Below, piece by piece: positions 1 through 9,292 of a DNA stretch of 64,000 nt. The stretch spans positions 36,989,649 through 37,053,648 of the forward strand of contig NC_134522.1 of NCBI RefSeq assembly GCF_027942865.1, given 5' to 3'. The translations under genes were made by a program, and so were the position numbers. The number at the start of each line of letters is the position of its first letter. Position 1 is the stretch's first letter. Source of the stretch: Odontesthes bonariensis. Its lineage: Eukaryota > Chordata > Actinopteri > Atheriniformes > Atherinopsidae. The notes under the pieces are model-generated. The model worked only from the letters and a program-made list of their open reading frames with translations. It was not told where the DNA came from and made no database searches.

Positions 1-636
1 CGGCTGGTGGTGACCAGTGACGCGGAAAAAACTGCCGTCCTTAACGAGTGCCACAATCTCCCTGGGTCTGGCAACCACAGAGGTGTAAGGGGTACTAGAA
101 ACAAAACTATTGCTGGCTATTTCTGGGACGGCCAGGCAAAGGACGTCGAGAACTGGGTAAGTAAGAAGCCTACTTTTATTCAGAATTTTATTCATATCAT
201 CTTGTATGCCTAGTTCCTCATTGTGTCTGATTTTGTCGTCACACGCAGTAAAAATGTGAGTGGAAAGAAGTCTCCTATGTGTTGTTATTATTTGTCTAAG
301 GTGAGATGCTGCCACAAGTGTCAGCTCAATGACCCCATCCAAACGGATGCCCCAGCCCTGCATCCCATAAAGGTAGCGAGTTTTTATTCAATTCAAGCAG
401 GCGGTTTGCATTCTTTCAAGAAAAAACATACACAATGTGTGTTACTTTTATGTATCCATCTGCAAAATGTAGGTGACATAAATATGAGGCATTTTTGTCA
501 GGTTACAGATCCCTGGACCGTCATCGGGCTGGACCTTGTTGGTCCACTGAAGGAAACGGAAAGAGGACATAAGTACATCATGTCCATGACCGACCTGTAC
601 AGTAAGTGGGTTGCTGCCGCCCCTCTTCCTTTATGA
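1..636 (+). pseudogene. Intron-containing DDE integrase gene remnant (Ginger/GIN or KRBA2-like)
   Basis: Three exon-like blocks encode pieces of a retroviral-type integrase. Block 1 (to 156) has the first half of the H2C2 zinc-binding domain, with the motif HRGVRGTRNKTIAGYFW, and ends at a GTAAGT donor. Block 2 (301-372, exactly 24 codons) supplies the C-x2-C half as CHKCQLNDP and ends at a GTAGCG donor. Block 3 (from 502, after TTTTGTCAG) starts the catalytic core, with Asp in GLDLVGP and in MTDLYSKW, and reaches a stop at 634-636. Introns inside an integrase fit Ginger-type DNA transposons and the genes derived from them better than a retrovirus. The gene starts outside the window, and the core is cut before its second and third acidic residues. 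It is either a broken element or one whose later exons were missed. Confidence 0.6.
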
Positions 637-652
637 ACCCACCACAAACTTG

Positions 653-1318
653 ATCCAACCAGTCAGCTGATTGTAAGACAAGTACACAGGTGTACTGGTT
701 ACCCGGATAAGTTACCTCTGTTGGAAGGAAAGACTGAAGTGTGTGTGCGCACACCTGACCCTTTACTGTCCATTTGTGTGTACTTCTTCCTCTCGGACCG
801 GTGATCCCTCATTCAACCTGGTGACTGAAAAGGATCCTGTGGAGGACCACGTGAGGGAGGCCGAGAACATGCCAATGGTAAGCAAATTGGCATGAAACTA
901 CAATAGTCCACAATGTATCAATGTGAAGCTATAGTTCCCCTGCGCCCTGCCCCGTTGTGTACAAAGTGTTTTTAGGGGTCAGGGGTCTGTTTTATTTGCT
1001 GTGCTTTTATGGTTATGGTATGCTTTTAATATGGTTGCATGATACCTCTACATTGCGAACTTTGTGCTGTAAACATCTGTGTGCTGTGATTACTGTGTAG
1101 AGGTGTGCAATTATTTATTTCCTTTGTTTGCAGTTTGTTTATTTTCTTGTTTGTGTTGGTTTTCTTTGTTTGCTGTGCCTTGATTGCTGTGTTTTTTTCC
1201 CCTTTGTTTGGAGTTTGTTTATTTTCTTATTTGTTTTAGTTTTCTTCGTTTGCTGTGCAGGAAGTTCGCAATGTAGTTGTTTCGTTTTTCCAATTACTGT
1301 CCACCTCTTAGTGTTCAT
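653..1318. other. No clear gene; possible short exon and a local duplication
   Basis: A short open stretch ending at a GTAAGC donor (last exon base about 877) reads LVTEKDPVEDHVREAEN and could be a late exon of the upstream integrase gene. This is weak. From about 1128 to 1260 a roughly 75-bp T/G-rich segment (TTTGTTTATTTTCTT) is present twice in tandem. Nothing else is recognisable. Confidence 0.3.
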
Positions 1319-1329
1319 CATCTCCTGTT

Positions 1330-1475
1330 CTGGCAGGCCTACATTGGCTGCCTGTCTCCTATAGAACTGACTTTAAGATTCTGCTAACAGTGTTTAAAGC
1401 ATTACACGGTCTTGCTCCCTGTTACATCTCTGACGTGCTCTCTTTTTATGCCCCTGCCCCTAACCCTAGTGACTG
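1330..1475 (+). pseudogene. LINE reverse-transcriptase C-terminal relic (L2/CR1-like)
   Basis: The translation contains the typical fish LINE tail: LHWLPVSYRTDFKILLTVFK followed by ALHGLAPCYISDVL. Spread over two frames, this is the conserved block after the RT thumb in L2, CR1 and Rex1 LINEs. Only about 145 bp remain, with frameshifts and no 3' tail. Confidence 0.65.
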
Positions 1476-1904
1476 TCTCAATGTATACCTCTACATTGTG
1501 AACACAGTCCACTGCTATGCAGTAAGATCATGTACTAACTTCTGTGTTGGTTTTCTTTGTTGGCTGTGCTTCAAGTTCGCATGTGTACTATACATGTTAA
1601 TATCAGAGTAGCACTGTGCTTTTATTACTCGCCTGCCCTCTCTGCAACTCTGCACATTTAGAATGTTTTATACAAGAAGAAGAAAATAAAGGAAAGTATA
1701 TGTTTTGCAACAACTGTGTCCTCAAGTTCTTTCAAACCTGCAGGGGAAATTGTTTGTGTACAGCAGCCCTAGTGATGCCTCACCCTTAATGAGACTGGCG
1801 TAGTCAAAGTTTTGACCTGTGTAACATCCCCTGGTTACACATGCACCAGGTTTTCATAAATTAGACACTTGTTGATACTTAACGGTTAGTGGAATTTCAA
1901 ATAG
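1476..1904. other. Unassigned sequence
   Basis: AT-rich single-copy-looking sequence, with AATAAA at about 1684 (GAAAATAAAGG). No gene, repeat or RNA could be supported. Confidence 0.3.
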
Positions 1905-1926
1905 CGTTAATTTTTTTTTTTTTTGT

Positions 1927-2099
1927 AGCATACAGAAGTAAAGACAGATTGCCCCCAAAAATGTCAGGTGGCACAACAACAGAAAATTGTCTTTGGTGTG
2001 GCTCCGGTCTCTCACAGACATTAGACGGTGCCCAGGTACCTAAAAACTTCCACGTGCTCCACTGTCTGCCCTTGGATGGAGTGGCTGGAACAGAGAGTG
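1927..2099 (+). other. Candidate orphan exon with Cys/His spacing
   Basis: A poly-T tract and TTTTGTAG acceptor precede an open stretch of about 57 codons that ends at a GTGAGT-type donor (about 2100). It contains CLWCGSGLSQT and, 20 residues on, FHVLHCLP. That gives a Cys-x2-Cys and His-x2-Cys arrangement that could bind zinc. It may be a further exon of the integrase-type gene at 1-636, but the link is inference. I do not recognise the family. Confidence 0.35.
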
Positions 2100-2508
2100 A
2101 GTGTGTGTGTGTGTATATATTTTTTTTATTATTTTTATTTTTATTTTTTTTTTTGTCATTCACCAATGTATGCAAAAGTAATCATATAAAACCAGTTAGT
2201 CTACTGTTTATGTCCCCTTAATTTTGAAATGAAAATGGTTTTTTTTGTTTTTTTTACTACTATATTTCAATATTGACTATGCGCATTCAGCTCTTGGTTG
2301 GTCTTGTGCTTGACTCCCAACATAGATTAGTGTAATCCTAAAGTTTTAAAACAATGGTGTTTATAAGACTTTCAGTCCAGTCTGCTTGACAGCGCGTGTG
2401 TAGTGGTAATGAAGAATCATTCACGGCAGAGAACAGGTAGGCTAATGGTAGACAATAGCACCAAACGGCGTCGTACTAATCTTATATTGTTATTGTTTTG
2501 TGTCAACC

Positions 2509-2575
2509 GTGAGTCGCGCATGAGCACACCGTTGTGCAGTACTTCTGCACAACGGTGTGCTCATGCACGACTCAC
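2509..2575. repeat. 31-bp inverted repeat (hairpin)
   Basis: The arms 2509-2539 and 2545-2575 pair with one mismatch around a 5-nt loop (TACTT). The arm core is GCATGAGCACACCGTTGTG. It could be the centre of a small fold-back element; no flanking duplication was found. Confidence 0.8.
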
Positions 2576-2693
2576 ATCGGGTAGCAGTGGTACCGCAAAG
2601 CATTCGTGATGTTCGAAAAGCACATTTGGGCATGTAAATACTCGCCCGGATATCCGGAGTACTCACATCCGGTAAGCACTCGCGTTGGGTTGC

Positions 2694-3304
2694 TACAGGA
2701 AGCAGCAAGCAGGAAGCAGGAAGCAGCCAGCAGGAAGCAGGAAACAGGAAGCAGGAAGCAGCCAGCAGGAAGCAGGAAACAGGAAGCAGCCAGCAGGAAG
2801 CAGCCAGCAGGAAGCAGCAAGCAGGAAGCAGGAAGCAGCCAGCAGGAAGCAGCCAGCAGGAAGCAGCCAGCAGGAAGCAGCAAGCAGGAAGCAGGAAGCA
2901 GGAAGCAGGAAGCAGCCAGCAGGAAGCAGCCAGCAGGAAACAGGAAGCAGCCAGCCAGCAGGAAGCAGCCAGCAGGAAACAGGAAGCAGCCAGCCAGCAG
3001 GAAGCAGCCAGCAGGAAACAGGAAGCAGGCAGCCAGCCAGCAGGAAGCAGCCAGCAGGAAACAGGAAGCAGCCAGCCAGCAGGAAGCAGCCAGCAGGAAA
3101 CAGGAAGCAGGCAGCCAGCCAGCAGGAAGCAGCCAGCAGGAAACAGGAAGCAGCCAGCAGGAAGCAGCCAGCAGGAAGCAGCCAGCAGGAAGCAGGAAGC
3201 AGCCAGCAGGAAGCAGCCAGCAGGAAGCAGTCAGCAAGAAGCAGTCAGCAAGAAGCAGTCAGCAGGAAGCAGGAAGCAGCAAGCAGGAAGCAGGAAGCAG
3301 CCAG
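2694..3304. repeat. Minisatellite, 7/14-bp units
   Basis: About 610 bp built from GGAAGCA (7 bp) and GGAAGCAGCCAGCA (14 bp), with occasional GGAAACA and an extra CAGC. Because 7 and 14 are not multiples of 3, several frames stay open on both strands. They give Gln/Ser/Lys- or Leu/Cys-rich translations that are artefacts of the repeat. Near the end the unit changes to AGTCAGCAAGA. Confidence 0.95.
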
Positions 3305-3415
3305 CCTCCTCCTCACTGGCCAATCAGGTGCAGGAGCCCGCCACACACACTTCTACAGTGATAGAACCCAGCTGGTGCCGGGCCACAGACAGAATCCGAC
3401 CTGACAGCAGACAGG

Positions 3416-4424
3416 ACGCTGCTGCCTTCAGCCAGCAGGATGGACACTGCTGCCTTCAGCCAGCAGGATGGAAGCTGCTGCTTTCAGCCAGCAGGGTGGA
3501 CGCTGCTGCTTTCAGCCAGCAGGATGGAAGCTGCTGCTTTCAGCCAGCAGGGTGGAAGCTGCTGCTTTCAGCCAGCAGGGTGGAAGCTGCTGCTTTCAGC
3601 CAGCAGGGTGGAAGCTGCTGCCTTCAGCCAGCAGGGTGGACACTGCTGCTTTCAGCCAGCAGGATGGAAGCTGCTGCCTTCAGCCAGCAGGATGGAAGCT
3701 GCTGCCTTCAGCCAGCAGGGTGGACGCTGCTGCTTTCAGCCAGCAGGATGGAAGCTGCTGCTTTCAGCCAGCAGGGTGGACGCTGCTGCTTTCAGCCAGC
3801 AGGGTGGACGCTGCTGCTTTCAGCCAGCAGGGTGGAAGCTGCTGCTTTCAGCCAGCAGGATGGACGCTGCTGCTTTCAGCCAGCAGGATGGACGCTGCTG
3901 CTTTCAGCCAGCAGGGTGGACGCTGCTGCTTTCAGCCAGCAGGGTGGACGCTGCTGCCTTCAGCCAGCAGGGTGGACGCTGCTGCTTTCAGCCAGCAGGG
4001 TGGACGCTGCTGCCTTCAGCCAGCAGGGTGGACGCTGCTGCCTTCAGCCAGCAGGGTGGACGCTGCTGCTTTCAGCCAGCAGGGTGGAAGCTGCTGCTTT
4101 CAGCCAGCAGGGTGGACGCTGCTGCCTTCAGCCAGCAGGGTGGACGCTGCTGCTTTCAGCCAGCAGGGTGGACGCTGCTGCCTTCAGCCAGCAGGGTGGA
4201 CGCTGCTGCTTTCAGCCAGCAGGTGGACGCTGCTGCTTTCAGCCAGCAGACAGGACGCTACTGCCTTCAGCCAGCAGGTGGACGCTGCTGCTTTCAGCCA
4301 GCAGACAGGACGCTGCTGCTTTCAGCCAGCAGACAGGACGCTGCTGCTTTCAGCCAGCAGGGTGGACGCTGCTGCTTTCAGCCAGCAGGATGGAAGCTGC
4401 TGCTTTCAGCCAGCAGGGTGGAAG
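3416..4424. repeat. 28-bp minisatellite (about 36 copies)
   Basis: The 28-bp unit joins GACGCTGCTGCTTT to CAGCCAGCAGGGTG. Positions vary between GGTG and GATG, GACG and GAAG, and TTT and CTT. Between about 4220 and 4340 some units lose a base or carry ACAG. As 28 = 3x9+1, successive units rotate through the frames, so all three forward frames are open for about 1 kb. The block CAGCCAGCAGG is shared with the neighbouring array at 2694-3304. Confidence 0.95.
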
Positions 4425-4439
4425 CTGCATCCCTGAATG

Positions 4440-5405
4440 TGAGAACATGTGAAAACTCCAGTGGTGACCTGAAGTTAAAACTGGGGACATTTCCAGTTCA
4501 GGGCTCACATATCAGGTGTTTTGATCTGATAAAGAAGGAGCAGGAGGAAATGTGAGAAGCTCCCAGCATCCACCACCACTCACTTAGTGTTGCAGACCAC
4601 ACACATTCCTTACATCCTCCCTCACTACACACAGCTGCATTTCTGTTTGACAAGTACAGCTCCCATCAAGTGCTTTAAAGAAAATGTGCATCTGGTATGC
4701 AAAGCTGCATGTTTTCAGAGAAAGTCCTGCTTCTCTACTCATGGAAGCAGAACCACAGATCTTCCTTTTCTGTTGGAGGGTAACAGCAGCGGCCTTAAGT
4801 TCTTAAGGAACACAGCTAACATGGTTCCTCATGTTAGATTCATCAGAAAATACAGAAAGCAGTTTTCCCCTGCCATGTGACCCCAAACACCAGGCTAACA
4901 TGAGGACAACCTCCCCAGGACACATCTTTCTGGAGAACTGTGAGCTGTGCTGGTCCACAGAGCCCGGCACCTTTCACCCATCTGTCCATCATGACATCAC
5001 ACAGCTCAAAACAACCAAGTCGGTGTTCCGCTCTGAAGCCACCAGCTCCCCCTGCTGGACAGAGCGGGTACCGCAGCAGCCAGCAGCATGTCCACCCGTG
5101 GAAAACAGGAGCTCAGCCCACGGGGAGCACGGACACGCGTCTACAACACAACTGTCTCACTGTCAGAGTGAAACTGTCTCACTGTGTCCCCGCTTTACTC
5201 ATGTGGATGTGCTCACAGATTCCGGCGCAGCCTGCTAGCTCAGACTCTTCAGAACCGAGTCCGGTTCGACACAGTCCAGGACAGCCGTAAACTCACCAGC
5301 TCCTGACGTGCAGTCCCGGTTCTGTCTCAGAGGAAACCCAACTCAGTCCTTTGGTGCCACAGGTTACTTTTATTCCGAGTCTGAAATAAGTTTTCAGCTG
5401 ACCCA
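4440..5405. other. Unassigned sequence, no supported gene
   Basis: Mixed-composition sequence with several overlapping short ORFs but no conserved domain, splice pattern or repeat that I recognise. A short duplicated phrase (ACTGTCTCACTGT) occurs near 5150-5185. Confidence 0.3.
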
Positions 5406-5434
5406 CTTCTTCTTCTTCTTCTTCTTCTTCTTCT
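5406..5434. repeat. (TTC)n microsatellite
   Basis: About ten uninterrupted TTC triplets. Confidence 0.95.
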
Positions 5435-5444
5435 GCTCTAAAGG

Positions 5445-6599
5445 CAGCAGCCGGCATCCTCAGAGCCTCACTGCTGCCACTCTGTGGAAGCAGCTCCTCG
5501 GTACCTTTAGTTCAGTTCTTGTTAGAAAGCCCATATTTCTTAACAACCCCCTTTCCCACCGCTCACACCACACATTATTCAGGGTCAGAATGTTCTCTTT
5601 TGAGGTGATGACAGAAGATGTTGCAGTAATCTTTCTCAGACAGAGATTGGGTTTTGGTCACAGACACAGAATGATATCAGGAAGTATAAGAGGATCTCAC
5701 AAGCTGCTGTCGTTGGGAATTCTGAGTATGCTGCCGTGTGATATGTTCCTATGTTGTTCCTGTTAATAAACTCCCCAAAAGGTGAGTGTGACTGCTCTTT
5801 TCTCCACAACATAAAGGTGATTTGATCCGGTTTGAGTGTGTTCATTTATGCTTGTGTGTGTGAAATCCTGCCGTTGTGGATCTGAAAAAGGTCTTTTGTG
5901 TGAAAAATAAAGGTTCCAACTCAGTCCATCCCTTGACTCTCTTCATTCCCTTTTTACTGCTTGTTATATGAGTAAAGCACACACATAGATTTAGTACATA
6001 CAGCCTAATATACATACTCTGCCTCCCATTCTACTTTTAGAAACTCTGGGAACCACAAGTAAACCTGCAGTCTGAGAGCAAAGTGCTCTGTTGTTTTTTA
6101 GGGGGTTGTGGCATGTGGTGGGGTGTGGCGGTGCTTTTCCCCTGTTGGGGGCAGCTTGGGTTGGCCTGGGTGATGGTGGGTCTCAGGCCCAGGATGCTGC
6201 GACTATTGTAACTGCGTGGTTGTTTTATTTTTTTTTCCTTTTTCTTTTCTTTATTTGTAGGGGCCCTCTGGGAGTGGGGCAGATGGGTGCCTTCTGGGTG
6301 CACAGTAGCTCCCCGAACACTGTCGCTGCGGGCCCCGGACCTGATGGACATCAGGCCCTCCCACCCTGTGGCAGGTGCCAGGGAACAGGGGTGCCTATGG
6401 CGGCCAGTCTCTGGCTGCCCTCTCCGGGGAGCCTCTCTCCTCCCAGTCTTCTACTTCCTCATACCCTTCTCCCATCTGACTCCTGTACACAGCACACACT
6501 CACACACATAGGGTTTTGAGGTCGTGTGTGTTCTGTGGGGTGTCGTGGATGGGACCATGTAGGTGGTCCCCTTTTCTGCACTCTGCAGCCCCCCGCCCC
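5445..6599. other. Unassigned; 3' half resembles a GC-rich interspersed repeat leader
   Basis: 5445-6080 holds nothing recognisable. From about 6100 to 6599 the sequence is G/T- then C-rich, with CA-rich stretches (ACACACTCACACACA near 6500). It leads directly into the LINE at 6600. It may be the LINE's 5' region or an older interspersed repeat; this is inference from composition and position. Confidence 0.3.
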
Positions 6600-7456
6600 T
6601 GTTTTAATTACACCTTACTCAGGTCACACGGATCGAGACCTGAGTACGAGCAGCGGTAAGCGGAAAGGCGGGGGTGTTATACTGTTCTTTAATCAGAGAC
6701 GGGTAAACCCCCGCTATGTGACCGTTAAGGAGAGGGTTTGTTGTCCAGACATCGAACTGCTGTCAGTTGGTTTCCGTGCGTTCTATGCACCCAGAGAGTT
6801 CCCATACACAGTCGTCATTGTTGTTTACATTCCACCGAGGGCGGCACCTACAACGGTGTGTGACGTCATCCATGACGCCGTTGCTAGGATACAGACCCAG
6901 CATCCTGAGGCATTCATTGCAATCCCAGGAGATTTCAACCACGTCTCTCTATCCTCCTGCCTGACTGGCTTTGTACAGTATGTGGACTGTCCAACACGTG
7001 GAGAAAGGACATTAGATCTGTTCTATGCTAACGTGAAGGAGGCTTACAGGACAGTGTCTCTTCCACCACTGGGTAGATCTGATCACAGCATGGTCTATCT
7101 ACAACCCACATACAGACCGTGTGTACAAAGACTTCCTGTTACTACCAGATCTTTCAGGAAGTGGTCACCAGAGGCGTGTGATGCATTGAGAGACTGCTTT
7201 GATGTCACAGACTGGGCTGTACTGCTGGAGGAAGAAGAAATGGACATGGACATGGACAGGAGGGTCAGCACCATCACAGACTACATTAACTTCTGTAGGG
7301 ACACTGTGATTCCAGTCAGGACTGTAAGGTGCTATCCAAATAACAAACCATGGATCACCAGTGATATCAAAGACCTCCTGAAGAAAAAGAGGGCGTTCCA
7401 GAATGGGGATAGAGAAAGGCGGAGGAGTGTACAACAGGAGCTTAAAAAGACACTAC
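6600..7456 (+). pseudogene. Rex1/jockey-like LINE, endonuclease and linker part
   Basis: The open frame here encodes an APE-type endonuclease lacking its first part. Visible motifs are GGGVILFFNQ, the PREFPYTVVIVVYIPP strand, AIPGDFNHVSL (catalytic GDFN), RGERTLDLFYANVKEAY and LGRSDHSMVYL (the S-D-H motif). A linker with KPWITSDIKDLLKKKRAF follows. The element is interrupted by a SINE at 7457. It resumes at 7673-7746, with a +1 frameshift in an A-run near 7700, and again at 20950 beyond the giant palindrome. The family name is judged from motif style and is not certain; jockey, Rex1 and L2 relatives share these blocks. Confidence 0.8.
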
Positions 7457-7672
7457 GTGGGGCGGTCGGTGGCGTAGTGGGTTAAGCAGCCGCCCCATGT
7501 ACAGAGACTACAGTCCTCGCTGCAGCTGGCCCCGGTTCCAATCCTGCACCGAGCAGCCCTTTGCTGCGTGTCTTTCCCCTCTCTCTGCCCCCTGCTTCCT
7601 GTCTCTCTCCAACTGTCCTCTCATTAAAGGCATAAAAAGCCTAAAAAAATACTTTAAAAAAAAAGACATTAC
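7444..7672 (+). mobile_element. tRNA-derived SINE with target-site duplication
   Basis: The SINE body is 7457-7659. Its head is tRNA-like, with an A-box TGGCGTAGTGG at 7470-7480 and a B-box GGTTCCAATCC at 7534-7544, spaced as in an RNA polymerase III internal promoter. A C/T-rich body and a tail AAAGGCATAAAAAGCC with an A-rich end follow. The flanks AAAAAGACACTAC (7444-7456) and AAAAAGACATTAC (7660-7672) are a 13-bp target duplication with one mismatch. It sits inside the LINE coding region. It is not a functional tRNA gene, because no cloverleaf is completed. Confidence 0.9.
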
Positions 7673-7746
7673 ATCGAGCTAAGGTGGAGTACAAGAAAAA
7701 AGGTGGAGAGACAGCTGGAGAACAATAACACCAAGGAGGTGTGGAG
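7673..7746 (+). pseudogene. LINE continuation between SINE and giant insertion
   Basis: This segment encodes the end of the EN-RT linker (VERQLENNNTKEVW). Its last six bases, GTGGAG (7741-7746), are the left target duplication of the palindromic insertion. Reading resumes at 20950 in the same frame, giving EVWRGMRTITGYR. Confidence 0.8.
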
Positions 7747-8009
7747 TATGGAAGCAAATCGTAATCAAAATTCAAATTCAAATGCATTATCAGAAATGCT
7801 TTTTCATTTTAAGAATGTGGCTGCATTATTTGACTCATAAATAAAATTACTAATCAATCATCCTATTGCATTTCAATTTTCTTCTTCAAGACTGCACATT
7901 CTATGCCATAATCAAAAAGAAAACAAAGCGGACATTGCTTTTTCGTTTTCCTGGTCTGCATGCAAAATACTGCCCACAATTCGATAACGAAAAAGCAATC
8001 TGAGCCGAG

Positions 8010-8024
8010 CTCCAAGATGGCGCT
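8010..8024 (+). promoter_or_regulatory. YY1-like motif at the L1 5' end
   Basis: CAAGATGGCG lies within 20 bp of the first L1 base in copy A. It is kept in copy B (mirror, about 20668-20677) and in copy C (about 53768). In human L1 a YY1 site with the core CAAGATGG at the same place directs accurate transcription start. Here this is a motif match only. Confidence 0.55.
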
Positions 8025-8182
8025 GTAATCGGTCGCAGCCACGAGAACAGCTATCGGACAATTTTAATTTAATATGTAAGAACCTGTCTTATTGACTGAA
8101 TTCCGGCCTATCTGACTAACACAGAGACCATCTTCAATTGAAACAAACTTTTTGACGTTATTAAGGGAAGTTTACGTTTGTT

Positions 8183-9034
8183 ATGGCGAATTCCGGTGTC
8201 AAGAGAAAGCCTCCGCGCAAAATGGACACTGGAGCTAACATTCTTCTTGATGTTGAAGACCTCCACAACTATGCTAACGGCAAAGGCGCGATTGAACTGA
8301 TGAGTGAGGACTTTCCCTCTGAGCCCTTAACGCCGGAGAAACCTCCAGTTAAAAGGGGAAAAAATGAAATGGCTGCTGAAGATATAAGTGGCACTTTGTC
8401 ACAGTTGATAAACTCGAGATCGGACGAATTGAAGAGAATAGTGGAAGATAACACTGCTCACATAACTAGCCTGAGGGGAGATGTGGAAGCGATTTGCCAG
8501 CAAATGGGTGAAGTGAAGAACAAAGTAGACCAACTAGATGCTGCTTTTGAGGGGGAAAAGGAACGTGTTGGCAAGCTGGAGTCACGTATCACAGAGCTGG
8601 AAAGGTACTCAAGACGGTGGAATCTGAAGCTACACGGGGTAACCGAACAACTGGAAGACAAAAATGTGCGTCAAGAAGTCATCCGTATCTGCCAGAAGGT
8701 GGCACCAGAGGAAGGCGAACGTCTCCCTCATACCATTGATTTCGTGCATCGCCTTGGAGAGAAGAAGGAGAATGGCCGCAGAAGCATCATCCTGCAATTC
8801 TGCTCACGAGTGGCGAGAGATGCTGTGTGGGTAGCAGCAAAGGGGTGTGCCTTCCTTCAAGAAAACAACCTGCGCTTCGCGGAGGATCTCTGCAAAGCTG
8901 ACAGGGAGTCGAGGAAAGCGTTGTGGCCGTTCGTGGAAAAAGCCAGGAAGAAGGGGAAAAAAGCCTACTTTGTAGGCGGCCGTGCCTTCATTGAAAAAAA
9001 GGAAATGACTCTGCAGGGAGGTATCATGCCATAA
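8183..9034 (+). CDS. L1 ORF1p-like RNA-binding protein (283 aa)
   Basis: This is the nucleic-acid-binding chaperone of an L1-type LINE, expected to trimerise and coat the element RNA. Residues about 70-145 are heptad-rich coiled coil (INSRSDELKRIVEDN onward to ESRITELERYS). The RRM-like core follows, with RRWNLKLHGV, a stretch around HTIDFVHRLG and RRSIILQFCSRVARDAVW. A basic C-terminal domain ends with KKGKKAYFVGGRAF. The ATG at 8183 (TTGTTATGGCG) is the first in frame after the 5' UTR, and the length fits fish L1 ORF1. An identical protein is encoded in the mirror copy at 19656-20507, and copy C lacks its first half. It is not a host gene. Confidence 0.9.
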   Translation: MANSGVKRKPPRKMDTGANILLDVEDLHNYANGKGAIELMSEDFPSEPLTPEKPPVKRGKNEMAAEDISGTLSQLINSRSDELKRIVEDNTAHITSLRGDVEAICQQMGEVKNKVDQLDAAFEGEKERVGKLESRITELERYSRRWNLKLHGVTEQLEDKNVRQEVIRICQKVAPEEGERLPHTIDFVHRLGEKKENGRRSIILQFCSRVARDAVWVAAKGCAFLQENNLRFAEDLCKADRESRKALWPFVEKARKKGKKAYFVGGRAFIEKKEMTLQGGIMP

Positions 9035-9292
9035 TGCTGTCTCCAACAGGTGATTGTTCACTGACTGAACGTTAACTGTTTACACAAAGTTTTGCGGGCC
9101 TATATGTTGGCGCCTTTATGGTTCTTACTTTAAAAAAAAAAAAAGAAGGGTTGATACGATGCTGTTCTCAGGGCATCTCACCAAGTTACTAGTTCCAACT
9201 TTGAAGCTGTACTTACCAGTTTATTTTTTTGTTCTGCATTTACTATTTCTCTTTCTATAGTCTCTCTCAACGCCAGGGGTTTAAGAGACAAT

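Noticed and set aside
2572..3404. Overlapping ORFs of 220-250 codons on both strands
   Set aside because: They are translations of the 7/14-bp minisatellite; open frames follow from the repeat unit lacking stops.
3328..4555. Three overlapping 320-370 codon ORFs rich in FSQQ/GGRCC
   Set aside because: They come from the 28-bp array read in rotating frames; no unique coding sequence supports them.
7457..7545. tRNA gene
   Set aside because: A and B boxes are present, but the sequence continues into a SINE body and A-rich tail with a target duplication.
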